From: JAHQVK01 sp036788295
Lineage (GTDB): Bacteria > Myxococcota > Kuafuiibacteriia > Kuafuiibacteriales > Kuafuiibacteriaceae
Assembly: GCA_036788295.1 (NCBI GenBank)
Contig: DAIQNR010000003.1
Coordinates: 1-64,000 of the forward strand
Length of the DNA: 64,000 nucleotides
Direction of reading: 5' to 3'
The first letter of the stretch is position 1. The number at the start of each line of letters is the position of its first letter. Below, one piece after another: positions 7,446-25,100 of this stretch. The position numbers and the translations under genes were made by a program. The notes under the pieces were generated by a model. It was not told the DNA's origin, did not search any database, and saw only the letters and a program-made list of their open reading frames with translations.

Positions 7446-9673
7446 AGATGGGCCCTCAAGAAGGCGACGATTCGGCCGTACAGCGCCTCCCTGGCCCCAG
7501 CGTCCGACAGCTGGTGGGTTCCGCCGACGAGCGGCAACAGCTCGAACGGCTTGCCCGCCCGAAACAGCGCCTCGGCGAGCTGAAGCGAGTGGGCAAAATA
7601 CACGTTGTCGTCCGCGATCCCGTGGACGAGCAGCAGCGGCCGCTCGAGCCGGTCCGCCAACCGAACGAGGCTCGTCGCCGCGTACACCGGATCGTTGTTT
7701 CCTTCCGGGACCCCAAGATACCGCTCGGTGTAGTGGGTGTCGTAGTACCACCAGTCCGTCACCGGCGCCCCAGAGATGGCGGCCTTGAACAGGTCCGGCC
7801 GCTTCAGCACCGCGAGCGCGGCCATGTATCCGCCAAACGACCACCCGTAGACGCCAACCCGGTTGCGGTCGAGGTAGGGCCGGGACTTGGCGAGCGCCTC
7901 GAAGCCCTTTACCTGATCTTCGAGCGGGACCTCGTGAAAGCGGTTCTTGATCGCGCGCTCGAAGCTCTTCCCCCGCCGGGGCGTGCCCCGGCCGTCGAGC
8001 GACACCACCACGAACCCATGATCGGCGATCCATTGGGGCAGAAACCAAGACGACATCGTCGCCTTGACCAGCGAGTGCCCCGGCCCTCCGTAGACATAGA
8101 GCAGCACCGGGTACCGCTTCTTCGGATCGAAGCCGGCGGGCCGCACGATCGCGGCCCGAAACCCACCCGCCTCTTTGGCGGGGATGAGCTCGACGTCGGG
8201 GCGCCGTTTTGGGGTCTCGGCCTCGTGGGGCAGGGAACCTTCGAACTCGAGTCCGCGATCGGTGAGGCGGGCGAGCCGGGTCTCGGGCAGCGACTCGAGC
8301 GAGGTGGTGGTGAGGGCCAGGGCCTCGCCGTTCTTCGCAAAATGGGCGTCGCTCCACGCCGTTTCGCCCACGATCTCCTCGGGGGTTTCGGACTCGTCGA
8401 GCCGGGCCCGGTACAAGCCGAGCGCCGCCGGGTCCGCCCCGCCGCTGAACCATACCCAGCCTCGCCGCTCGTCCACGTGCGTGATGTCCACGAAGCCGGC
8501 TCGCTCGGGGACGATCACCTGCCGGCGCACGACCGACCGGCCGTCGTCGGCGAGCCACTTGCGCTCGAGCCGCCAAGACCCGCCTTCCTCGTTCGCCCAC
8601 AGAAAGCTCTTTCCGTCGGACGACACCCTGGGGTTCGACGGGTGAAGGTTCAGCCAGTTCTCGTCCCGCTCTTCGAACAAGGGGCGGGCCTCACCGTCCG
8701 GGCCTACCCTCATCAGGGCCTGCCGGCGCTGGTCCCGGGCCTGAACGATCAGCAGCAGCGGCCCGGTCCAGCTGACTTTGGCGAGGTACGGATAGGTTTC
8801 GCGGTCCCACGTCAGCTCCCGCCGGGGGCCGCCGTCCACCGGAGCGAAGAACAGGCGGACGTCCACGTTTTTCCGGCCCGGCCGGGGGTAGGGAAACGTC
8901 GAGGCCGGGCGCTCGGGGCGGGCGGCGTCGGCGATGGTGAACTTCTCGACCTGGGTCTCGTCGTTTTCCTGGTACAGGATGGTGGAGCCGTCGGGGGACC
9001 ACCAGTATCCCTCGAAGCGGTGCATCTCCTCTTGAGCCACGAACTCGGCGAGGCCCCGGGTGACATCTTGGCGGGCCGAACCATTCGCCTTCGATCCGTC
9101 GTCGAGCGGCCTTGGCGCCAGCTCGACTGCGGCCGCATCGGAGGGTTCGGGCAGGTCGGCCACCTCGACCCGGCCGCCGCGCACGAACGCCACCCGCTTC
9201 TCGGTCGGGTCGAGCCGGGGGTTCGTGACCTCGCCTCCGGGCACCACCCACTCGACCGGCCGCTCCCGGGCGGGGTCGAACGAGAACAGCCGCCCGTCGA
9301 GCTTCAGCAGCAGCCGCCCGCTCTTGCCCATCGCGAAGCTCGTGAACCCGGCCGTCTTGATCCGGCGGCGCTCGCGGAGCGCGCGGTCGGCCTCCGAGAG
9401 GGACTCTTCCTTGCCTCCGAGCAGCTCGGTGGCGGAGAGGATGCGGGAAAGCGCCTTGTCGTCCCGGGAGAAGGCGTACAAGTCGGCGACCGGGTCGGTG
9501 CCGCTCGCCCGCAGGAACAAGGCGGTGCGGCCGTCCGGGGTGAGCCGGACGTGAAACGGGCGGCCCAAGGTGTAGGCCTGGGTCCGGGCGAGCTCGGCGA
9601 GCTGGCCTGGGTCGGGGGCGGGAAGGGAGAGTTCGGGCGATGCCATGGCGAGGGCCGAGAATACAGCGAGCAC
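7442..9673 (-). CDS. Dipeptidyl-peptidase IV-like S9 serine peptidase
   Basis: 743 aa. The N-terminal two thirds form a beta-propeller of the DPP-IV N-domain type; it holds QEEMHRFEGYWWSPDG, whose acidic pair corresponds to the Glu residues that bind the substrate amino terminus in DPP4/DPP8. The C-terminal alpha/beta-hydrolase domain has the nucleophile motif GWSFGGYMA, the Asp in GIADDNV and the His in GGTHQLSD. The start is a GTG at 9673 directly after an in-frame stop and begins a short hydrophobic stretch (LAVFSALAMA), so export is likely though the signal is unusually short. It would release dipeptides, classically X-Pro, from peptides, fitting a proteolytic, predatory-type lifestyle. 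Confidence 0.9.
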   Translation of the reverse strand: MLAVFSALAMASPELSLPAPDPGQLAELARTQAYTLGRPFHVRLTPDGRTALFLRASGTDPVADLYAFSRDDKALSRILSATELLGGKEESLSEADRALRERRRIKTAGFTSFAMGKSGRLLLKLDGRLFSFDPARERPVEWVVPGGEVTNPRLDPTEKRVAFVRGGRVEVADLPEPSDAAAVELAPRPLDDGSKANGSARQDVTRGLAEFVAQEEMHRFEGYWWSPDGSTILYQENDETQVEKFTIADAARPERPASTFPYPRPGRKNVDVRLFFAPVDGGPRRELTWDRETYPYLAKVSWTGPLLLIVQARDQRRQALMRVGPDGEARPLFEERDENWLNLHPSNPRVSSDGKSFLWANEEGGSWRLERKWLADDGRSVVRRQVIVPERAGFVDITHVDERRGWVWFSGGADPAALGLYRARLDESETPEEIVGETAWSDAHFAKNGEALALTTTSLESLPETRLARLTDRGLEFEGSLPHEAETPKRRPDVELIPAKEAGGFRAAIVRPAGFDPKKRYPVLLYVYGGPGHSLVKATMSSWFLPQWIADHGFVVVSLDGRGTPRRGKSFERAIKNRFHEVPLEDQVKGFEALAKSRPYLDRNRVGVYGWSFGGYMAALAVLKRPDLFKAAISGAPVTDWWYYDTHYTERYLGVPEGNNDPVYAATSLVRLADRLERPLLLVHGIADDNVYFAHSLQLAEALFRAGKPFELLPLVGGTHQLSDAGAREALYGRIVAFLRAHL

Positions 9674-9779
9674 GCCCCTCGCGAACTAGCACGAACCATG
9701 CAGCCCCCGTCGTTTTTTCGCGGGCCTCGCCGGCGGTGGAGCGCTCTTCATCGCCCCGGCCCGACGGGGATTGGCGGCA

Positions 9780-9807
9780 GGGCCGGACCCGCGGAAGAGT
9801 CCGGCCC
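9780..9807 (+). promoter_or_regulatory. Leader hairpin directly before the CoA-transferase start
   Basis: GGGCCGGAC at 9780-9788 pairs perfectly with GTCCGGCCC at 9799-9807, three bases before the ATG at 9810. The purine-rich GGAAGA that could serve as ribosome binding site is in the loop. The structure could limit translation; it may equally be a chance product of high GC. Confidence 0.4.
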
Positions 9808-9809
9808 CG

Positions 9810-11081
9810 ATGAAGATCGTCTCGGCCGAAACGGCCGCGCAGCAGGTGCGCTCTCTTGACACGGTCTACGTGCACAGCGTGGCTGGCGCCCCCCAACGCC
9901 TGCTCACCGCCCTCGTCGCCCGTGCCCCCGAGCTGAAGGGGGTCCACGTCGTGAACGTGCTGACGCTCGGCGATGCCCCCTACGCCGCGCCCGAAGTCGC
10001 GGACAGCTTCCGGACGTCGGTCATGTTCGTCGGACCGAACGTGAGGGCCGCCGTCGAGGAAGGGCGCGCCGAATACATCCCGGTGTTTCTGAGCGACGTC
10101 CCGAAGCTGTTTCGCCGGGGCGTGCTGCCGCTCGACGTCGCGCTCGTTCAGGTGTCACCCCCCGACCGGCACGGCTTCTGCTCGCTCGGGGTCGCCGTCG
10201 ATGCTTCGCGGGCCGCGGTCGAGACCGCAAAGACGGTGATCGCCCAGGTCAACCCGCGCATGCCCCGGACCCACGGGGACAGCCTCCTGCACGTCACGGA
10301 GATCGACTTCGGAGTCGAAGTGGACGAGCCGCTCGCCGAGGCCCCCGATGTCGAGCTGACCGACGCCGAGCGGGCCATCGGCCGCAACTGCGCCGAGCTC
10401 ATCGAGGACGGGGCCTGCATGCAGATGGGCATCGGCGCCATCCCGGACGCGGTGTGGGAGGCGTTGTCAGGCCACCAGGACCTCGGGATCCACACGGAGA
10501 TGTTCGCCCCCCGCGCCATCGACCTGGTGGAAAAAGGCGTCATCACCGGAAGGAAGAAAAAGACCCATCCGGGAAAGATCGTGTCCAGTTTTCTCATCGG
10601 AAACCGGAGGCTGTATGACTTCGTGGACGATAACCCGCTCGTGTTGATGCTGGATGTCGAGTACACCAACGACACCGCCGTCATCCGCAGAAACCCGAAG
10701 GTTGCCGCGGTGAACTCGGCCATCGAGGTCGATCTCACCGGCCAGGTCGTCGCCGACTCGATCGGGACCCGGCAGTTCTCGGGGGTAGGCGGCCAGATGG
10801 ACTTCGTTCGGGGGGCCGCGCTCTCCGAGGGCGGAAAGCCGATCATCGCCCTGCCGTCGGTCACGGGCAAGGGCGCGTCTCGCATCGTCCCGCTCCTTCA
10901 ACCCGGGGCGGGGGTGGTCACCACCCGGGCCCATGTCCACTTCGTCGTCACCGAGCATGGCGTGGCCCATCTGTACGGAAAAGACATGCGCGCCCGGGCC
11001 CGGGCCCTCATCGCCATCGCCCACCCCGACCACAGAGAGGCGCTCGAGCGGGCCGCGCTCAGCCGGTTTCACCGCCTCTGA
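9810..11081 (+). CDS. Acetyl-CoA hydrolase/4-hydroxybutyrate CoA-transferase family enzyme
   Basis: 423 aa from ATG 9810. The motifs match the Cat1/Cat2/AbfT family: HTEMFAPRAIDL holds the catalytic Glu (GIHTEM), PGKIVSSFLIGNRRLYDF, EVDLTGQVVADS, FSGVGGQMDFVRGA, and VHFVVTEHGVAHLYGK near the end. It would move CoA between a carboxylic acid and an acyl-CoA such as acetyl- or butyryl-CoA. It is the first gene of the plus-strand lipid locus, 187 bases before the acyl-CoA dehydrogenase, and is divergent from the peptidase. It could supply or recycle acyl-CoA primers for the synthase downstream; this role is inferred from position only. Confidence 0.88.
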   Translation: MKIVSAETAAQQVRSLDTVYVHSVAGAPQRLLTALVARAPELKGVHVVNVLTLGDAPYAAPEVADSFRTSVMFVGPNVRAAVEEGRAEYIPVFLSDVPKLFRRGVLPLDVALVQVSPPDRHGFCSLGVAVDASRAAVETAKTVIAQVNPRMPRTHGDSLLHVTEIDFGVEVDEPLAEAPDVELTDAERAIGRNCAELIEDGACMQMGIGAIPDAVWEALSGHQDLGIHTEMFAPRAIDLVEKGVITGRKKKTHPGKIVSSFLIGNRRLYDFVDDNPLVLMLDVEYTNDTAVIRRNPKVAAVNSAIEVDLTGQVVADSIGTRQFSGVGGQMDFVRGAALSEGGKPIIALPSVTGKGASRIVPLLQPGAGVVTTRAHVHFVVTEHGVAHLYGKDMRARARALIAIAHPDHREALERAALSRFHRL

Positions 11082-11268
11082 CGCGCCGCGCTAGGTTTCC
11101 TCGGGGATACCCGCTCGGACCTGTCCGGTTTCGATCCGGGAACACGACCAAAACGCCTCAATCGCCGGACACCCGAACGACATCGCGGACCTCGCATTCG
11201 CGGGACCGTTCCCGAACGCCAAAGATGCGGGCCCGAAAGTTGGTCCCGTATCTGCAGGGAGGCCCACC

Positions 11269-12912
11269 GTGGCTGCGCTCGACAAGGAATCCCTCGACCT
11301 CACCCTGGACGCTCTGAAGGCCTTCGTGGCCGAGCACCTCCCCGACGAGACCCTCCTGAAGCTGGATCACGACGACACCTTCCCCGAGGCGACGGTGCGG
11401 GCGCTCGGGCACAGCGAGCTCGGAGTGCAGCTGCTCTTCCTCCCCGAGGAGGTGGGCGGAATGGGGGGCGGCGCCTTCGACGTGTACCGGGTGTGCGAGG
11501 CCATGGCCCGGGTCGACGTCGGGGTCGCCACCGGGGTGCTCGCGACGTTTCTCGGCAGTGACCCGATCCTCTATGGCGGCACGAAGGAGCAACAGAAGCA
11601 GTGGCTGGGCCGGATCGCGGAGGAGGGCATCCTCATGGCCTACGGCGCGACCGAAGCCGGAGCCGGGAGCGACCTCGCCGCGCTCAAGACGATCGCGACC
11701 CGGGTCGAGGAAGACGGAAAGGTCGTCGGATACCGGCTGAACGGGTCGAAGCAGTGGATCTCGAACGGAGGCCACGCCGATCTGTACACGATCCTCGCCG
11801 CGGCCCCCGACGGGCCGACCTGGTTCGTGCTCGAGAAGGGGGTGGAAGGCTTCACCCAGGGCAAGCCGGAGGACAAGCACGGCATTCGCGCATCCAACAC
11901 GACCGCGCTCACCCTCGAAGACGTCTACGTCGACGCCTCGACGGTGGTCGGTTTGGTCGAGGGGCAGGGCCTTCAGCAGGCGCAGAAGGTGTTCGGGTTC
12001 ACCCGGCTCATGGTCGCCGCCTTCGGGCTCGGCGCGGGATGGGCCGCGCTCGACCGGGCGATCGCCTACTCGGCGGAGCGGATTCAAGCCGGCGGGCCGC
12101 TGTCGGAAAAACAGGGTTTCACCCACAAGCTGATCGTGCCCCACGCGGTGGCGCTCGAGGCCGGCCGGGCCTTCATCGAGCACACCGCGCTCCGGCTCGA
12201 CGAGGGCGCGGGATCGCTGAACACCGAAGGCGCAATCGCCAAGTATCTGGCCACCGAGGCCGGAAACCGGGCCGCCGACGCCGCGATCCAGGCCCACGGA
12301 GGCAACGGCTACACCCGCGAATACATGGTGGAGAAGATCAAGCGGGACGTCCGGATCACGACAATCTACGAGGGCACCTCCGAGATCATGGAGATGACCA
12401 TCGCCCGGGACCGGTGGCAGGACCACCTGCGCAGCCGCGGGGGCCACTACCACCAGATGGGCGAGGAGCTCATCGCGCTGCACCAGCGGGCCCCGAAGGT
12501 CGGCGCGGAAGGCGCGGGCCTCGCCTGCCTCGCGCTCGCTGACGTCATGGAGCGGATGCGGGTGGCGAGGCTGACCCGCAACCAGCACGTTCTGTTCAGG
12601 CTGGGAGAGATGATCGCTCGGGCCGAAGGCGCGGCGGCGCTCGCCCGGCGGGCGGCGGCGGCGGCGGACGGGTCGCTCGAGCCGAAGGCGGACCGACGGT
12701 TCACCCCCGAGGGGATCGCCGCAGTGAGCCGGGTGAACGCGCGGGAGGCCGCGCTCGCGGTGGTGACGGAGGGCCTCAAGTGGCTTCATGGCGCCGCCGC
12801 CCCCGGAGCGCCGCTCGCCGACGAGCCCCGGCTCGCCCAGATTCTTCGGGCGCAGGCTGGAAACATCGATGACATGGACCTGGTCGCGGACGCCCTCTAC
12901 GGGCGCGCTTGA
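11269..12912 (+). CDS. Acyl-CoA dehydrogenase with C-terminal extension
   Basis: 547 aa from a GTG preceded by the strong ribosome binding site AGGGAGG. FAD/acyl-CoA binding motifs are clear (YGATEAGAGSD, NGSKQWISNGG, FGFTRLMVAAFGLG, AIQAHGGNGYTREY) and IYEGTSEIMEM gives the catalytic Glu. About 150 residues beyond the usual 380-390 form an additional helical domain, as in the longer FadE-type proteins. It ends 21 bases before the synthase, with no room for a separate promoter, so it is part of that operon. It would oxidise an acyl-CoA to the trans-2-enoyl-CoA, or perhaps feed or edit the synthase product; the synthase has no enoyl reductase of its own. Confidence 0.92.
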   Translation: MAALDKESLDLTLDALKAFVAEHLPDETLLKLDHDDTFPEATVRALGHSELGVQLLFLPEEVGGMGGGAFDVYRVCEAMARVDVGVATGVLATFLGSDPILYGGTKEQQKQWLGRIAEEGILMAYGATEAGAGSDLAALKTIATRVEEDGKVVGYRLNGSKQWISNGGHADLYTILAAAPDGPTWFVLEKGVEGFTQGKPEDKHGIRASNTTALTLEDVYVDASTVVGLVEGQGLQQAQKVFGFTRLMVAAFGLGAGWAALDRAIAYSAERIQAGGPLSEKQGFTHKLIVPHAVALEAGRAFIEHTALRLDEGAGSLNTEGAIAKYLATEAGNRAADAAIQAHGGNGYTREYMVEKIKRDVRITTIYEGTSEIMEMTIARDRWQDHLRSRGGHYHQMGEELIALHQRAPKVGAEGAGLACLALADVMERMRVARLTRNQHVLFRLGEMIARAEGAAALARRAAAAADGSLEPKADRRFTPEGIAAVSRVNAREAALAVVTEGLKWLHGAAAPGAPLADEPRLAQILRAQAGNIDDMDLVADALYGRA

Positions 12913-12933
12913 CCGAAGTCCGGAGCCAATCTC

Positions 12934-21828
<8,895 letters not shown>

Positions 21829-22129
21829 TCCCCCTCGGCGGGGGGGCTACACCCACGCCCGTAGGCCCGAGTTCGCTCGGGTGGGCGAGGGGGGCCCAAG
21901 GACCGGTCCCCTGGGGGCTGGGCCCGGTCATCTCGGGGCCGGGGGCTGGTCATCTGGGGCTGGTCGGCCGGTGGCCGTCCGGCGCTTCGACTGTTCGGAC
22001 CCGGATGTTCGGTGACCCGGATGTTCGGTGACGCGGCGTTCGGGGTGAGGCGAGGAGACGGGTTCGTCCGGTCTTGTGCCTCGTTCGGCCCGACCCACTC
22101 TGCTCTCAGATCCGAAGAACAAGGTTTCC
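21829..22129. other. 300-base gap between synthase and carboxylase, with short repeats
   Basis: No gene is apparent. The 16-base sequence ACCCGGATGTTCGGTG occurs twice in tandem at 21999-22014 and 22015-22030, followed by a degenerate third copy, and GGGCTGG/GGTCATCT phrases recur at about 21915-21965. The gap could hold a promoter for the carboxylase-PPTase pair; none could be assigned. Confidence 0.6.
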
Positions 22130-25100
22130 ATGAAAACATCCGTCATCGCTCTGGTCGGCCAAGGTGTGGGTTCGATGCGCGTCCATCGCGCGCTTCGCGA
22201 GCTTCAGCTCGTCACGGGGCAGAGATTCTGGTCCCTCGCGGTGCTCGAGCCGGCGCAGCGCGGCTCGTGGATGGATCGCCACGCCGACGAGGTTCTCGAG
22301 CTCCCCGAAGGCGTGCGCTCGACGGACGTGGAGCAGGTCGCCGAGCTCCTGTCGGCTCGAGGCATCGACATGCTCGTGCCCGGTTCGGCGCCCACCGAGC
22401 CGAGGCTCCGATGGGCGGAGGCGGCACAAGCGCGGGGCTGGGCCCACATCGGCCCGTCGGCCCGCTGCCTGCGCCGGCTGCTCGACCCGCTCGAGGTGCG
22501 AAAGACGGCGGAGAAAGCGGGCGTTCGGACCATCCCGTGGAGCGGGGAGGCGGTTTCGTCGGCGAGCGCGGCCGCCGCCCACGCCGAGCGCCTCGGCTAC
22601 CCGGTGCTGTGCCGCAGCTCGGGCGCGCTGCAGGCTGGGCTCGGCATCGCGAGGGGGCCCGAAGAGCTGCCCGAAGTGTTCGCCGCCGCCGCCGCCGCGG
22701 CTGGGCAGACCAAAGACGGGGTCATCCTGGAGCGGCTGCTCACCGGGGTCCGCCGACTCGAGGTGCCGGTGGTCAGCGCGCCCGATGGTCGAAGGTGGGC
22801 CCTGGACGTCATCGACGCGTCGCTTCGCCGCCGGGATGGCTCGGTCATGATCGAGGCGCCGGCCTCCGGCCTGGCCGCGGGGGTGGCCGATGAGCTCAGG
22901 AGGCTCGCGCTCGAGCTCGCCTCGGCCTTCGAGCACGAGCAGCTGGGGACGCTCGTGTTCCTCTACGACCCGAAGAGCGAGGTCATCTTCTTTCTCGGCT
23001 ACGACTTCGGACGGGGCGGCGAGCACGCGGCGGCCGAGGTCCTGCGCGGAATCGACCTCGCGAAGCTTCGGGTGCGCATCGCCCTCGGCCAGGCGCCCGA
23101 GCCCCCGCCCCCGCCGCGCGGGGCCGCCTTCGTGGCCCATCTGCGGGTGGAAGGGGAGGGGCCGATCCGGCTCGAGCACCTGCGCCCGGCCACCGGGCCC
23201 GGGGTGCGCACCGACCTCGCCGCCGCCGCCGGGGACCGCCTGGTGCCCGGCGCATCGGTGGCGGAGCTCATCACCTGGGGCAGCGACCGTCGGGAGGCGC
23301 TCGTGCGGATGCAGCGGGCGCTCGCCGGCTCCGCTTTGCTCGTCGAGGGTGGGGAGAGCTCGGTGACGGTGCTGGCCCGGCTTCTCGCCGAGCCCGCGAT
23401 CCAAGACGGCCCGGTCGAGGTGGACTGGCTCGTCGAGCGGCTCCGCAGCCCCGGTTTTCGGGCCCGAAGCCGGGCCGCCGAAGCGCTGGTCGAGGTGGCC
23501 ATCGAGGTCTACGAGCAGGAGCAAGCGGCGGAGCGAGAGGCGTTTTTTGCTTCCGCCCGGAGGGGCCGCCCCGAAGCACGCCCCGGGGTCGCCCGCCCAG
23601 TCGAGCTCGAGTACGACGGGGAGCGCTACGAATTCTCGGTCGCCGCGCTCGGTCCGGACCGGTTCTCGGTATCGGGGCCGGCCGGAACGGTGCTCGCGCG
23701 CATCGAGCACCGCCGGGCCAGCGACCATGTGCTCGTCATCGGGGACTCCCGGCTTCGGGTGGCCAGCGGGCGGAGCGGCCGGGAGCACCGGGTCGTCGTC
23801 GCCGGTGAGCCCCACTCGGTGCATCGCAGCGCCGGGGTGGTGGTCCGGGCCGGCTTCCCGGCCATCGTCGCTGGCTTCGACGTCGAGCCCGGGCAGGCGG
23901 TCGAGGCCGGGCAGGTGGTGGCCCGGCTCGAGTCGATGAAGATGGAGCTCGGCGTGGTCAGCCCGACCTCGGGCTTCGTGCGCCGGCTGCTCGCCCTTCC
24001 GAGCACGCAGGTCGGGCCGGGCGAGCCCCTGGTCTGGGTGGACCCCGAGCGGCCTCGGACCGCCGGAACCCCCGGCGAAGCCGGACGCGACCGGGTCGAT
24101 TTCTCCGCGCTCGTCGGAGCGTCGCCGGCCCCGGATCCGCTCGACCGGCTCGAGAGCTTCGTCCGCGGCTTCGACGTCGAGCTGGCGGATATGCAGGCTG
24201 CCTTGCGGGTCATGGGCGCAGAGACCGAGGGGGACTTCGGCCGGGAGGCCCTCGTCCTCGAGGCGTTCTTGAACCTCATCGAGCTGAGCCCGCTGTCCAA
24301 CGAGCTCGAAGCTTCCGGGGACGGTGGGCTTCGGCTGAGCCCGGGCGAGTACCTTCGCGCCTACCTTATGAACGTAGAGGAGCAGGGCCGGGGTCTGCCG
24401 CCGCGGTTCCTCGGGCGGCTCGGGGAAGCGCTCGCCGGCTACGGGGTGGACGGCCTCGAGCCCAAACCGGCGCTGTTCGAGGCCCTCTGCCGGCTCCAGA
24501 TGGCGATGGCGCGGCGAGGCGACATCGTGCTCGCGATGCTGAGCCTGCTCGGGCGGCAGGCCGGCGCCGGCGCGAGCCCATCGGTCGCCGCGGATAGCCC
24601 CTACCGGGGGCTCATCGACCGGCTCGTGGTGCTCACGCAGGCGAGCCTGCCGGAGGTCTGCGAGGCGGCGCGCGCGGTCCGCTACCGGCTCTTCGATGGC
24701 CCGTTCCTCGCGACGGTCCGGGCCGAGGGGTACTCCGTCGCCGAGCAGGCCGCGCAGGAGCTGGCCCAGGGTCGGTCCGAAGATGCGCTCGAGCGTCTGC
24801 TCGAGTGTCCGCTGTCCCTCTCGAACCTGCTGCTTCGTCCGGAGCGCTCGTCGGATCGGGCGATCCAGAGGATCCATCTCGAAGTCTTGAGCCGCCGGTA
24901 CTACCGGCTCCGGGGCCTCGATAGCTTCGAGATCATCCCCGAGACGGCGGTGCCGATCGCCCGGGCGAGCTACGAGGATGGGGACCGAACCAGGACCCTG
25001 CTCGGGGTGCTCGGCTCGCTCGAAGCGCTGCCGGCGGCGGGTCCGGCGCTCGCCGCGGCCGCCGCGTCCGCGAGCGGTCCGGTGGGGGTGGACCTGTACA

